A DNA stretch of 64,000 nt from UBA7662 sp041688385 (lineage in GTDB: Bacteria > Bacteroidota > Bacteroidia > UBA7662). Below, one piece after another: positions 16,389 to 25,125 of this stretch. The stretch covers positions 22,705 to 86,704 of the forward strand of contig JBDNIH010000168.1 in NCBI GenBank assembly GCA_041688385.1, read 5' to 3'. Position 1 is the first letter of the stretch, and each line of letters begins with the position of its first letter. Made by a program: the position numbers and the translations under genes. The notes beneath the pieces are model-generated. The model did not search any database and was not told the origin of the DNA. It worked only from the letters and a program-made list of their open reading frames with translations.

Positions 16389-17556
16389 AATCGGCTATCA
16401 AACCAAAAATGGCTTCATAATGCGAAAATGGAAGTGCCTCGGCTACGTCAAAAACATTGTGGTAGGCGGTAACGTCACCAAGGGTGTAGATGAAAAAGGC
16501 AGGGACTTTCCGGCGACTAAAGGGATAATGGTCACTATTGCGGGTGTTCTCGCGGGCTACAACTTTGGCAAGCTGATAGGTACTTGCATTACGATCGACT
16601 AAATATTGGTAGGCTTCCCGGTGACTAGTAGCATTCACCACAGTGATGCCTTCGCTGCCACCACCCATCAAATCGAGGTTAATGACAAAGCGGATGGAAG
16701 AGAGGGGAACCAGTGGGTCTTCCTCTACAAAATAAGAACTGCCAACTAATCCAGCTTCTTCGGCACCAAAAGCAATGAAAAGGAGGGAGTAGGCCGGACG
16801 GTTTTGTGGCTGACTAAAATGCCGGGCTAAGTCAAGCAGCATGGCCGTACCCGAGGCATTGTCGTGAGCACCGGGGAAGGTGGTTTGTGTACCCATCTGT
16901 CCAAGATGATCGTAATGTGCGCATATCACCACAAAGGAATCGGGGCGTGAACTGCCGCGCAGCAAACCTACTACATTGGCTTGACGTTGTTCCTTAAACT
17001 GACTGTTGACGATATAATCGACCCGCTTCAGTTTGACGGGCAGCACGCTGTCTTGCACCAAAAAGCGTAGCTGCGGTTGCACATCTCGCCCTACCGCCCA
17101 TATTAAGGGGTTGGAGGTCGTTTCAATGAGAACAGGCTTAGTAGGCCCAGCGGCTAAACGCGGGGCGGCTTGACTTTGTGCATGTACTTCCACTTCTTTA
17201 CCAGGTCTGGCTTTTTGACCACTACCTGCCCGACTTTGTGGATGTACGAGGTAGTGGATGCCAGGCGTGAGCAACCGGCCATTGAGGCGTAACCCTACCG
17301 TGTCGGGGAAGGTGTTGACTTCGAGCGAAAACCATTGCCGGTAATCGGTGCCAATGCTTTCGAGCCCAAGGCGGTTAAACTCCCTAGCGATGGCTTCGGC
17401 AGCGAGCTGTTGCCCATCGGCTACATAACCGCGACCCGAAAAAGTGCTACTCGACAGGGTATCTACCCATTTTTGGGCATAAAGCCGGTTTTGCCCGTAC
17501 AAAAGTGCCGGGCAGAGGAGAAATAAAAGGAGGATGTTAGCCCGACACCAATTCAA
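16360..17556 (-). CDS. Secreted M28-family zinc aminopeptidase
   Basis: A signal peptide (about 21 residues, LLLFLLCPALLYG) precedes a short N-terminal region and a PA-like insert (about 120-190). The M28 catalytic domain follows. The co-catalytic zinc ligands are visible: H214 (AHYDHLG), D232 (GAHDNASG), E266/E267 (FGAEEAGLVG), D295 (NLDLMGG) and H366 (TAYHNVFD). The protein is probably periplasmic or exported and removes N-terminal residues from peptides. It overlaps purS by 20 bases upstream and rsmI by 29 downstream; there is no obvious functional link with either. Confidence 0.92.
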   Translation of the reverse strand: MNWCRANILLLFLLCPALLYGQNRLYAQKWVDTLSSSTFSGRGYVADGQQLAAEAIAREFNRLGLESIGTDYRQWFSLEVNTFPDTVGLRLNGRLLTPGIHYLVHPQSRAGSGQKARPGKEVEVHAQSQAAPRLAAGPTKPVLIETTSNPLIWAVGRDVQPQLRFLVQDSVLPVKLKRVDYIVNSQFKEQRQANVVGLLRGSSRPDSFVVICAHYDHLGQMGTQTTFPGAHDNASGTAMLLDLARHFSQPQNRPAYSLLFIAFGAEEAGLVGSSYFVEEDPLVPLSSIRFVINLDLMGGGSEGITVVNATSHREAYQYLVDRNASTYQLAKVVARENTRNSDHYPFSRRKVPAFFIYTLGDVTAYHNVFDVAEALPFSHYEAIFGLIADFATYLQGRE

Positions 17557-17788
17557 AACGGTACGACTCCATGATGAGGTTGGCTAGCAATTTTTTGCAA
17601 GCAGCATCTACTTCGGCATGTGCTTCAACCTCTGTAGCTGCTTCGAGCTGTAAGGTGATGTGTTTACCCACACGGACCGAGCTGATATTGTTAAGTCCGA
17701 GGTTGCGTAGGCCAGCGTTAACGGCTTTACCCTGAGGATCTAACAAAGCTTCGAGGGGCATGATGTCGATTTCGGCGCGGAATTTCAT
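17537..17788 (-). CDS. purS: Phosphoribosylformylglycinamidine synthase subunit PurS
   Basis: The 83-residue protein matches PurS: LDPQGKAVNAGLRNLG followed by VRVGKHITLQLEA and ACKKLLANLIMESYRFEL. PurS is the small subunit that, with PurQ and the short PurL, makes the FGAR amidotransferase of purine synthesis. Its presence implies a three-subunit enzyme rather than a single large PurL, but purQ and purL are not in this window. It overlaps pssA by four bases (ATGA) and the peptidase gene by 20. Confidence 0.93.
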   Translation of the reverse strand: MKFRAEIDIMPLEALLDPQGKAVNAGLRNLGLNNISSVRVGKHITLQLEAATEVEAHAEVDAACKKLLANLIMESYRFELVSG

Positions 17789-18483
17789 CTGATATTGGGC
17801 TTAAATAGTGCCAGCACAGCCGACACTAAAATGTACGCCAAAATTACAAAAGCCAAGCCGAGGTAGGACAGGGAAATAATGAGAATTAACGAAAAAATCA
17901 GAAATACATAGACGAGTTCGTTTCCTTTCCATCCAAAGTGTTTGAATTTGAGAGCAAATAGCTCAAAAGGAGCATTCAGTAATAGGGCTAAGCCAAAGGA
18001 AAAACCAGCGACCATCGTTTTATTTAGCTCTGGTAAGCGGGATTGTGGACTGCTGAACAACCAAATGAGCAAAGAGGCTACTAAAATGGCGCTGGCAGGG
18101 GTTGGCAGGCCGATGAACTTATCGCTCTGGCGGGTATCGTGGTTAAATCGCGCCAGCCGCAAAGCCGATAACAACGGTAAGAGGAGTGCGGTATACTCCA
18201 GACCAATGAATCCCGGTACCGAAGCAGACAATTGGTATAACAGCAGGCCTGGCAAAACGCCAAAACTAACCACGTCCGCCAAAGAATCGAGGTCCTTGCC
18301 GATAGGAGAGCTGGCCTTCAAAGCTCGGGCAGCAAATCCATCGAAAAAATCGAGCGCAGCTGCGATATAAATACAACGTGCAGCGCTGATTAAATCGCCC
18401 CAGCCGGCGAAAATGATGCCTAAACAGCCCAACAGCAGATTGGACAGGGTAATGATATTGGGGATATGTCGGAGTAAAGCCAT
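17785..18483 (-). CDS. pssA: CDP-diacylglycerol-serine O-phosphatidyltransferase
   Basis: This 232-residue integral membrane enzyme makes phosphatidylserine, the precursor of phosphatidylethanolamine. The CDP-alcohol phosphotransferase signature lies around residues 44-70: ALDFFDGFAARALKASSP followed by GKDLDSLADVVSFG, which carries the D-x2-DG-x2-AR-x8-G-x3-D-x3-D pattern. About six to eight membrane helices are visible. It is the first gene of the overlapping operon; the intergenic region to the divergent isoaspartyl peptidase gene is only 45 bases and must hold both promoters. Confidence 0.93.
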   Translation of the reverse strand: MALLRHIPNIITLSNLLLGCLGIIFAGWGDLISAARCIYIAAALDFFDGFAARALKASSPIGKDLDSLADVVSFGVLPGLLLYQLSASVPGFIGLEYTALLLPLLSALRLARFNHDTRQSDKFIGLPTPASAILVASLLIWLFSSPQSRLPELNKTMVAGFSFGLALLLNAPFELFALKFKHFGWKGNELVYVFLIFSLILIISLSYLGLAFVILAYILVSAVLALFKPNIR

Positions 18484-18528
18484 AAGATTGACTGAATTTG
18501 GCTAAATTACAGCATTGAATTAGCTCCT

Positions 18529-19488
18529 ATGCGTATTGTCTTCTTTTTTCTGTTATCGCTGTTGTGTTTTACCAGTCTTGCTGTGGCTCAGCCCATCGCT
18601 TTTGCCGTTCATGGTGGCGCTGGTGCAGCAGATTCAATGAAGATGTCGCCGGCTTTGCGGTCTGCTATCTCGGCTGCCCTCACAGAAGCCGTTCAGGCGG
18701 GTTACTCCATACTCGAAAAGGGAGGAACTAGCCTCGAAGCGGTTGAAGCGGCCATCATCTTACTCGAAAACTCACCCCTATTTAATGCCGGAAAGGGGGC
18801 GGTTACCACTTCTACAGGTATTTGCGAATTGGATGCTGCAATTATGGATGGTAAAACGGGTATGGCCGGCGCTGTAGCGGGTTTACATCACATCAAGAAC
18901 CCAATTAGTCTCGCACGTTTGGTGAAAGACAGCACCCAGCACGTGATGCTGATTGGCGAGGGAGCAGAAGCTTTTGCTAAAACCCAAACAGTAGAATGGG
19001 TGAGTCCTTTGTATTTTCTAGAAAAATCGGAACTCAAAGGTGTGGGCCCTGAAGTTGTACAGCTCCACGACACTAAATTTGGCACCGTAGGCGCTGTGGC
19101 CCTCGACAAAGCCGGAAATCTAGCTGCCGGAACTTCCACGGGGGGCATGCAAGGCAAAAAATTCGGACGGGTAGGGGATGTGCCCATTATTGGAGCAGGA
19201 ACGTATGCCAACAATGCCTCGGTGGCTGTGAGCTGCACTGGTCATGGCGAATATTTTATACGTGAAGTGGTAGGTCATGAACTGTCGGCCTTGGTCATGT
19301 ACAAAGGACTTACCCTCCAAGAAGCTGGAGATGAGTTAGTTATGGATCGATTGGCAAAAAGCGGCGGAAAGGGCGGTTTAATTGCCATCGACAAAGCCGG
19401 CAACATTCACATGCCCTTCAATACGCCTGCTATGCTGCGCGCCAGCAAAGATGCCCGGGGTCATTTATATGTCCGCCTCTGGAAATAG
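18529..19488 (+). CDS. Secreted isoaspartyl peptidase/L-asparaginase (Ntn hydrolase)
   Basis: The 319-residue precursor has a signal peptide (cleavage near AVAQ-P) and the plant/bacterial-type asparaginase fold: AVHGGAG, NAGKGAV, ELDAAIMDG, and the autocleavage site KFGTVGAVALD, where T186 becomes the N-terminal nucleophile of the beta chain. Later GTSTGGMQGKKFGRVGD and the substrate-site SCTGHGEYFIR are intact. It hydrolyses beta-aspartyl dipeptides and asparagine. Many relatives are cytosolic; here export to the periplasm is predicted, suggesting peptide scavenging. Confidence 0.92.
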   Translation: MRIVFFFLLSLLCFTSLAVAQPIAFAVHGGAGAADSMKMSPALRSAISAALTEAVQAGYSILEKGGTSLEAVEAAIILLENSPLFNAGKGAVTTSTGICELDAAIMDGKTGMAGAVAGLHHIKNPISLARLVKDSTQHVMLIGEGAEAFAKTQTVEWVSPLYFLEKSELKGVGPEVVQLHDTKFGTVGAVALDKAGNLAAGTSTGGMQGKKFGRVGDVPIIGAGTYANNASVAVSCTGHGEYFIREVVGHELSALVMYKGLTLQEAGDELVMDRLAKSGGKGGLIAIDKAGNIHMPFNTPAMLRASKDARGHLYVRLWK

Positions 19489-19569
19489 CTTAAAACAAGC
19501 AAAGCAGGGTTTAACATATACTATGCTTTAAAATGTGAACGCGAGCGCATTAGCGTACAAAATTCGTGT

Positions 19570-19577
19570 TATCTTTG
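19570..19577 (+). promoter_or_regulatory. Candidate -7 promoter box of the desaturase gene
   Basis: TATCTTTG exactly matches TAnnTTTG. The predicted leader is about 45 bases and contains a ten-codon open frame (ATG 19585 to TAA 19617). No TTG was found at the expected -33 position. Confidence 0.5.
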
Positions 19578-19625
19578 TACCAGCATGTCCAAAATTATAA
19601 TGGCGTGTGTTAGTTAACTTAACCT

Positions 19626-20696
19626 ATGATTACACCTGCAATTCGCTTTCAGCGCAAGGATGACACCGGTTTTGCCCGGGAACTAAAAAACCGCATTGAT
19701 AACTATTTCCAAGAGAATAAACTTAACAAAACCGGCGGTAGTCGGATGGTTTGGAAAGCAGTTGGCATGATGAGTATGTATTTGCTTCCTTACGGCTTGA
19801 TTTTATCAGGCATGTTTGGCCCTTGGACCATGCTCTTACTCTGCATCTGGATGGGCGCAGGCCTCGCCGGTGTAGGAATGTCGGTGATGCACGATGCTTG
19901 TCACGGTGCTTTTTCTGAAAAACGTTGGGTAAACAAATTATTTGCCCGTTCTATGTATCTAGTTGGCGGTAACGTATACAACTGGAAAATCCAGCACAAT
20001 ACACTACACCATACCTTTACCAATGTGCACCATGCCGATGAGGATATTGCTGGTAAAGCTTTTCTTCGCCTCGACCGTAACGACGAGCTGAAACCAAGTC
20101 ATCGCTTCCAGCATTATTATGCCTTCGGACTTTACACCCTCATGACCATGGCTTTCCACGTGAAAGACTTTCGTCAGGTATGGAATTGGGGCAAACAAAC
20201 GTCGAGCAAGGTATTTGCGAAAGAATTTGTCCTGCTCGTATTAGGCAAATTATTCTTCTTTGCTTTTGTGTTGGTTCCGCCAATGTTGGTATTGGATGTG
20301 GCTTTTTGGCAGGTATTAATCGGCTTTATGGCCGTGAACCTGACTTCAGGTTTTGTGCTTTCGGTGGTTTTTCAACTCGCTCACATTGTTGAAGAGGCCG
20401 AACAAATCAAAGCCGAAGAAGGTGAAATCAACCATGTTTTTGCGGTTCACCAACTCAAAACCACAGCTAACTTCTCACCCCGCAGTAAATTCCTTACTTG
20501 GTATTTGGGCGGTCTGAACTTCCAAGTGGAGCACCATTTGTTTCCGAACATCTGTCACCTTCACTACAAACATTTAGCACCTATCGTTGAAAAAACGGCA
20601 CGTGAGTATGATGTGTCTTATCACATGCATCAAACGTTTGGAAGTGCGCTGAGTTCGCACATGCGATTGCTCAAACGACTTGGCACACAACCTTAA
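19626..20696 (+). CDS. Membrane fatty acid desaturase (acyl-lipid/linoleoyl-CoA type)
   Basis: The 356-residue membrane protein has the three histidine boxes of di-iron front-end-type desaturases: HDACHG (residues 89-94), HNTLHH (124-129) and QVEHH (300-304), with paired membrane helices between them. The Gln at the start of the third box is typical of the delta-6-like/linoleoyl-CoA desaturase group, but no cytochrome b5 domain is fused. It introduces double bases into acyl chains and probably adjusts membrane fluidity. It is monocistronic, with its own promoter candidate and a strong terminator downstream. Confidence 0.92.
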   Translation: MITPAIRFQRKDDTGFARELKNRIDNYFQENKLNKTGGSRMVWKAVGMMSMYLLPYGLILSGMFGPWTMLLLCIWMGAGLAGVGMSVMHDACHGAFSEKRWVNKLFARSMYLVGGNVYNWKIQHNTLHHTFTNVHHADEDIAGKAFLRLDRNDELKPSHRFQHYYAFGLYTLMTMAFHVKDFRQVWNWGKQTSSKVFAKEFVLLVLGKLFFFAFVLVPPMLVLDVAFWQVLIGFMAVNLTSGFVLSVVFQLAHIVEEAEQIKAEEGEINHVFAVHQLKTTANFSPRSKFLTWYLGGLNFQVEHHLFPNICHLHYKHLAPIVEKTAREYDVSYHMHQTFGSALSSHMRLLKRLGTQP

Positions 20697-20767
20697 ACCT
20701 GGTTTACAGTGACAATTTTTTGCCACAAACATTGAATTAAAAAACGTCAAGTCTAAAGCTTAAAGAG

Positions 20768-20792
20768 AGTCCCGCACCGCGGGACTTTTTTT
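20768..20792 (+). terminator. Intrinsic terminator after the desaturase gene
   Basis: AGTCCCGC (20768-20775), loop ACC, GCGGGACT (20779-20786), followed by a run of seven T including the last stem base. Confidence 0.92.
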
Positions 20793-21024
20793 ATTCATAC
20801 GGTTTTGCTCCTTGAAAAACGAGTAGGTTTTGCGCCTGTCTCCATACCCTAACCGCTTGAAAAGAGAGTTAGCGCATATTTTAGGGTGCTCCTATTTAAA
20901 CGAATGACTATAGATTCAAGAAACGTTTTGGGATTTATATTGCAGTCTGCCGGTAGACCTCCTTTACTTTAGGAAATTTATGAACACGTACAAATTCCGT
21001 TAAACAACAAGAGCACCGTTGCGT
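20793..21024. other. Intergenic region upstream of mrp
   Basis: About 230 bases with no gene-like frame or RNA gene that I can recognise. It is comparatively AT-rich near the mrp promoter. A search for a small RNA would be worthwhile, but nothing specific is visible. Confidence 0.4.
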
Positions 21025-21032
21025 TAACTTTG
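21025..21032 (+). promoter_or_regulatory. Candidate -7 box directly at the mrp start
   Basis: TAACTTTG exactly fits TAnnTTTG and is separated from the mrp ATG (21037) by only TATC, so the predicted transcript is leaderless. Confidence 0.5.
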
Positions 21033-21036
21033 TATC

Positions 21037-22113
21037 ATGGCTGTACAACCTACCGAAGCTGCTGTTTTAGCCGCACTGAGCCGAGTAATCGAGCCGGATT
21101 TGCGCAAAGATCTAGTAAGCCTGAAGATGATTAAAACGCTGGAAACAGCACCAAATCTTATTCGTTTTTCCATCGAACTAACCACACCGGCTTGTCCGCT
21201 GAAAGATCAGATCGAAGCTGACTGCCGCCGTGAACTAGCGGTTGATTTTGGAGAAACACCTGTTGAGATCAAAATGACTGCCAGGGTAATTGGTCAGGGC
21301 AGTGCCCGCGACTTGATACCCAACGTTAAAAACGTGGTACTCGTTGCTTCCGGCAAAGGTGGCGTAGGGAAGAGCACGGTCTCTGCCAACCTTGCCATCG
21401 CTTTGGCGCAAACGGGTGCAAAAGTAGGTTTGATGGATGCTGATATTCACGGCCCGAGTCTCCCGATGATGTTTGGACTGCAAGGGCAGCGTCCCGAAAT
21501 GGAGGGCGACACCATACTGCCTATCGAAAAATACGGCATCCGCACGATGTCTATTGGTTTGTTGGTCGATGCCAAACAAGCTATCGTGTGGCGTGGCCCC
21601 ATGGTGAGCAAGGCCCTGCGCCAGTTTTTTACCGATGTGCAATGGGGTGAACTGGATTATTTGCTCATCGATTTGCCACCCGGTACCGGCGACATCCACC
21701 TCACACTGGCTCAATTACTTAAGGTAGCAGGAGCGGTAATCGTTACTACACCCCAACAAATCGCCTTGGCCGATGCCCGAAAAGCTGCAGGCATGTTCCG
21801 CATGCAAGGCATTGAGATACCAGTTTTGGGTGTAATTGAAAATATGTCGTGGTTTACGCCTATCGCCCACCCCGACGAAAAATACTATCTGTTCGGTCGC
21901 GGCGGCGGTACCAGTCTGGGTGAAGAGCTGAATGTCCCACTCCTTGGTCAAATTCCGCTCGTTCAAGGCATAGCAGAAGCCGCTGATAGTGGTCGCCCAA
22001 TTGTACTTGACGAAGGCAATCCTGCGGCTTTGTACTATAACCAACTTGCTGGCGTGCTGGCACAACAACTTTCCTTGGGTAACCTCGCAGCCTTAAACCC
22101 GGTGGAGGGGTAA
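21037..22113 (+). CDS. mrp: Mrp/ApbC-type iron-sulfur carrier ATPase
   Basis: The 358-residue protein joins an N-terminal MIP18/DUF59 domain (about residues 5-85) to a P-loop ATPase with the deviant Walker A GKGGVGKST at 106-114, DADIHGPSLP, and IDLPPGTGDIHLT. Such proteins hold and deliver [4Fe-4S] clusters. A CxxC is not evident in the C-terminal region (the usual site reads VIENMSWF), as seen in some family members. The following nfu gene, another cluster carrier, supports a shared role in Fe-S protein maturation. Confidence 0.93.
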   Translation: MAVQPTEAAVLAALSRVIEPDLRKDLVSLKMIKTLETAPNLIRFSIELTTPACPLKDQIEADCRRELAVDFGETPVEIKMTARVIGQGSARDLIPNVKNVVLVASGKGGVGKSTVSANLAIALAQTGAKVGLMDADIHGPSLPMMFGLQGQRPEMEGDTILPIEKYGIRTMSIGLLVDAKQAIVWRGPMVSKALRQFFTDVQWGELDYLLIDLPPGTGDIHLTLAQLLKVAGAVIVTTPQQIALADARKAAGMFRMQGIEIPVLGVIENMSWFTPIAHPDEKYYLFGRGGGTSLGEELNVPLLGQIPLVQGIAEAADSGRPIVLDEGNPAALYYNQLAGVLAQQLSLGNLAALNPVEG

Positions 22114-22130
22114 GCTGTTGGTAAATAGCC

Positions 22131-22138
22131 TATTTTTG
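22131..22138 (+). promoter_or_regulatory. Candidate -7 box of nfu-pyrF
   Basis: TATTTTTG matches TAnnTTTG and lies eight bases before the nfu ATG. It may be an internal promoter, since mrp ends just 18 bases upstream. Confidence 0.35.
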
Positions 22139-22146
22139 TAAACATT

Positions 22147-22407
22147 ATGGTGAATGCCGATTTGATAAAGAGAGTAGAAGAAGCCCTAGAAAATATCCGG
22201 CCGTATTTACAAACCGATGGTGGAGATGTCGAAATTATCGATATCACACCGGAAATGGTGGTGAGATTGCGTTTATTGGGCAGTTGCGAAAGCTGCAGCA
22301 TGAGTGCAATGACCATGAAAGCCGGCATCGAAAAAACCATACGTAAAAGTATACCCGAAATCACAGGCGTAGAAGCCATTAGCGGTACCCAAATTCACCA
22401 GGAATGA
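22147..22407 (+). CDS. NifU C-terminal domain (Nfu-type) Fe-S scaffold
   Basis: An 86-residue free-standing NifU-like domain: VEEALENIRPYLQTDGGDVE, followed by GSCESCSMS with C47 and C50 forming the CxxC that binds a [4Fe-4S] cluster at a dimer interface, then MKAGIEKTIRKSIPEI. It transfers clusters to apo-proteins. It lies directly after mrp and its stop overlaps the pyrF start as ATGA. Confidence 0.93.
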   Translation: MVNADLIKRVEEALENIRPYLQTDGGDVEIIDITPEMVVRLRLLGSCESCSMSAMTMKAGIEKTIRKSIPEITGVEAISGTQIHQE

Positions 22408-23207
22408 CGCGTGGGGAGCTATATGCGCAGATGTTGGTGAAAAAATCCTTCCTCTGCGTAGGCCTCGATACCGATCCGACCAAATTACCTGCCATCCTCA
22501 AAAACGAAAAAAACCCTGTTTTGGTCTTTAATAAAGCCATTATAGATGCTACCCAGGATTTGGCGGTAAGCTATAAGCCTAATCTCGCCTTTTACGAAGC
22601 CCTCGGCCCCGCTGGTTGGGATACGCTCCAAGCAACAATGGAGGAGATACCCGACGAAATTTTCACCATCGCAGACGCCAAAAGAGGAGATATCGGCAAT
22701 ACAGCCGATGCTTACGCACGCACTTTTTTTCACCGGTATCACTTTGATAGCGTTACCGTTAACCCCTATATGGGTAGCGATTCCGTTACACCGTTTTTAC
22801 AATATCCCGGCAAATGGGCCATCGTTTTGGGTCTTACCTCCAATCCTGGTGCTGCCGATATTCAATACCTTCAAGTGGGGAAGGAGAAGGTGTACGAAGC
22901 CACCATGCGGCAAGTCGCGGCATGGGGAACGGCCGATAATACCATGTTTGTCGTTGGCGCTACCCGCCCTGAAGAACTCAAAAAAATCCGCCAAACGTAC
23001 CCTGAACACTTTCTTTTGGTGCCTGGCGTAGGTGCCCAAGGGGGGAGTTTAGCGGCGGTGTATAAAAATGGCACGAATCCATTGTGCGGAATGCTTGTGA
23101 ATGCTTCGCGGAGCGTATTGTATGCTTCGTCAGGAGCCGATTTTGCGGAAGCGGCGCGGGCAGAGGCCTTGCGGATACAGGGGGAGATGGCGGAGCTACT
23201 TGCTTAG
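22404..23207 (+). CDS. pyrF: Orotidine-5'-phosphate decarboxylase (type 2)
   Basis: A 267-residue enzyme that converts OMP to UMP, the last step of pyrimidine synthesis. The active-site Asp-x-Lys-x-x-Asp is seen as DAKRGD (91-96), with GLDTDPTKLP at the start, YKPNLAFYEALG, and LVPGVGAQGG near the phosphate loop. The sequence and its length belong to the longer type 2 (actinobacterial/Bacteroidota) subfamily. It overlaps nfu by four bases. Confidence 0.94.
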   Translation: MTRGELYAQMLVKKSFLCVGLDTDPTKLPAILKNEKNPVLVFNKAIIDATQDLAVSYKPNLAFYEALGPAGWDTLQATMEEIPDEIFTIADAKRGDIGNTADAYARTFFHRYHFDSVTVNPYMGSDSVTPFLQYPGKWAIVLGLTSNPGAADIQYLQVGKEKVYEATMRQVAAWGTADNTMFVVGATRPEELKKIRQTYPEHFLLVPGVGAQGGSLAAVYKNGTNPLCGMLVNASRSVLYASSGADFAEAARAEALRIQGEMAELLA

Positions 23208-23372
23208 TAGATGGGCCACTGGTTTTTGAAATTTTACTGATTTTCGTAGATTTTTAAGCGAAGCAGCCGACGGTCTGAGTCGAAAGGGGTGAGCCTATGC
23301 ATTTCGTTTTTGGCCGACCCGAGCCAGGACCGGCCGCGCGCAAGCTCGAGATTTGCGGACGCCGTATTGAAC

Positions 23373-23405
23373 AAAAAAACCCGGCGACATTAGCCCACCG
23401 GGTTT
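23373..23405 (-). terminator. Intrinsic terminator after tRNA-Pro
   Basis: On the minus strand AAACCCGG pairs with CCGGGTTT (23405-23398 with 23384-23377) and is followed by a run of seven T. It lies nine bases after the tRNA 3' end. Confidence 0.8.
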
Positions 23406-23413
23406 AAAAACTG

Positions 23414-23488
23414 TCGGGGTGACTGGATTCGAACCAGCGACCTCACGCCCCCCAGACGTGTACGCTAACCGGACTGCGCTACACCCCG
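23414..23488 (-). tRNA. tRNA-Pro (anticodon GGG)
   Basis: The acceptor arm CGGGGTG/CACCCCG (23488-23482 with 23421-23415), discriminator A, D arm, anticodon stem CACGT/GCGTG with loop CTGGGGG (anticodon GGG) and T arm GCTGG-TTCGAAT-CCAGT all fold. CCA is not encoded. It stands alone on the minus strand between pyrF and the DUF2851 gene, with its own terminator. It reads CCC and CCU codons. Confidence 0.95.
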
Positions 23489-23612
23489 AATACAGTGGGT
23501 GTAAATATAAGTTGACGCAGCGAATTGTCAAGTATCACGCAACTTTTATCCCAAACGGCGCAAAGTTATTCCAAGCGCTTGGAAGCCAGCTTTTCAAGTT
23601 TTAGCTTGATGC

Positions 23613-24878
23613 ATGAATGAGTATTTTTTGCATTATTTATGGCGGCACCGGCTCTTCGAAATGAGCCAGATGACATGCGAAAGTGGCGAAGACTTGGCTA
23701 TACTTCACCCCGGTTTTTATAACCGCGACGCCGGGCCTGATTTTCAAGAAGCCCTACTGCGGATAGGCGATACGCGCTGGATGGGTAGTGTAGAACTTCA
23801 TGTAAAAAGCAGCGAGTGGAAGGTACACGGGCACAGCAGCGATCCGGCCTACAACAATGTGATTTTACATGTGGTGTGGGAGCACGACGCGGAAGTAAGC
23901 CGCAATGACGACAGCCTTTTGCCAGTCTTTACCCTGCAAAAACGGGTGGAACCTGCTCTAGTTAAACGGTACAGTCAGCTTAGCTACAGCCATGAGCCCA
24001 TTCCTTGTGCCCGACAGTGGAAAGGCCATTTCCCCAGAGCTGCTTTACAAATGTTGGAACGTGCAGCCGTGGAAAGACTCGAAAAACGCACCGCGCACAT
24101 CCTAAAACTTGTAGCGGAGCGGCAAGGCGACTGGGAAGCAGCCTGCTGGCTGTGGCTGGCCCGGGCCTTCGGACAACGGGTAAATGCCGATGCTTTTGAA
24201 CGTTTGGCTGGCAGCTTGCCGTGGAAGTTGGTACAGCGCCTCGCCATCCAACCTTTTCAACTCGAAGCAGCGCTTTTTGGACAGGCGGGTTTTTTGCACA
24301 GCCCAACCAATGCCCACCAACAAAAACTCCAGAAAGAATACCGCTACCTGACCGTAAAATACGGCATGCAACCCGCGCTCGGCCTGCAATGGAAACGATT
24401 GCGCATGTATCCGGCCGCTTTCCCCCAGAGCCGTTTGGAGCAGCTTTACCGACTCTTGAAGCAACATCCCCGTTTGCTCGCCGATTTGTTGGATGCCCAA
24501 GATGTAAAGGCACTCCGTCACCTTTTTGCAGCGCTCACCAGTGCGGATGAAGGGGTGCTTAATTCCCCTAAATCCCGCAAACATAGCCCAGCCAAAGCCA
24601 CACTGGATCGATGGCTGATTAATGCCGCAGTACCCTTGGTGTTCGCTTACGGACATTTCCATCAATTGCCCGAGCTGACCGAAAAGGCAGTGCGTTGGCT
24701 CGAAAGTCTGGCCGCCGAAACCAACCATGTCACCCGGCAATACAATCAGTTCGGTTTAACGCCATTAAATGCGTTACACAGTCAGGGGCTTTTAGAGTTA
24801 AACGCGGTATATTGCAACGCCAAACGCTGTCTGGACTGCCTCATTGGTAACCATTGGTTATTGAAAACACCCCCATGA
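23613..24878 (+). CDS. DUF2851 family protein
   Basis: A 421-residue protein of a family found nearly only in Bacteroidota. Its N-terminal third carries the hallmarks: NRDAGPDFQEALLRIGD, W-x-GSVELHVKSSEW, HGHSSDPAYNNVILHVVWEHD. This H/D/E-rich segment looks like a metal- or nuclease-like active site, but no function is established. The C-terminal half is helical, ending with CNAKRCLDCLIG. No signal peptide is present, so it is cytosolic. It overlaps the PspC gene by four bases (ATGA). Confidence 0.88.
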   Translation: MNEYFLHYLWRHRLFEMSQMTCESGEDLAILHPGFYNRDAGPDFQEALLRIGDTRWMGSVELHVKSSEWKVHGHSSDPAYNNVILHVVWEHDAEVSRNDDSLLPVFTLQKRVEPALVKRYSQLSYSHEPIPCARQWKGHFPRAALQMLERAAVERLEKRTAHILKLVAERQGDWEAACWLWLARAFGQRVNADAFERLAGSLPWKLVQRLAIQPFQLEAALFGQAGFLHSPTNAHQQKLQKEYRYLTVKYGMQPALGLQWKRLRMYPAAFPQSRLEQLYRLLKQHPRLLADLLDAQDVKALRHLFAALTSADEGVLNSPKSRKHSPAKATLDRWLINAAVPLVFAYGHFHQLPELTEKAVRWLESLAAETNHVTRQYNQFGLTPLNALHSQGLLELNAVYCNAKRCLDCLIGNHWLLKTPP

Positions 24879-25108
24879 AAAAAATAGAAGGACTCACCAA
24901 CGACTTTAAAGACTACTCGCAGGCACAATTTTTTGGCGTTTGCAGTTACGTGGCCGATCGGTTTGATCTTTCGTTGACACGGGTCCGCAACGTCTTTATT
25001 TATCTCTCATTTTTGTCGTTTGGTTCACCGTTGGTGCTTTATTTGATTGTGGCTTTCTGGCTCGACATAAAATCATATATCAAACGTAAAAGCATCATCT
25101 GGGATTGA
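24875..25108 (+). CDS. Small PspC-domain membrane protein
   Basis: The 77-residue protein begins at ATG 24875 (ATGA overlap with DUF2851); a longer in-frame start at 24854 would not improve it. It has the PspC pattern GVCSYVADRFDLSLTRVRNVFIY, then a membrane hairpin (LSFGSPLVLYLIVAFWL) and a basic tail. In other bacteria PspC takes part in envelope stress sensing; here no other psp genes are visible, so only domain membership is claimed. Confidence 0.85.
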   Translation: MKKIEGLTNDFKDYSQAQFFGVCSYVADRFDLSLTRVRNVFIYLSFLSFGSPLVLYLIVAFWLDIKSYIKRKSIIWD

Positions 25109-25125
25109 TTAAACAATAATTTTTG

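Noticed and set aside
23208..23413. Possible small gene between pyrF and tRNA-Pro
   Set aside because: No frame with sensible composition; the region is explained by the tRNA terminator and spacer.
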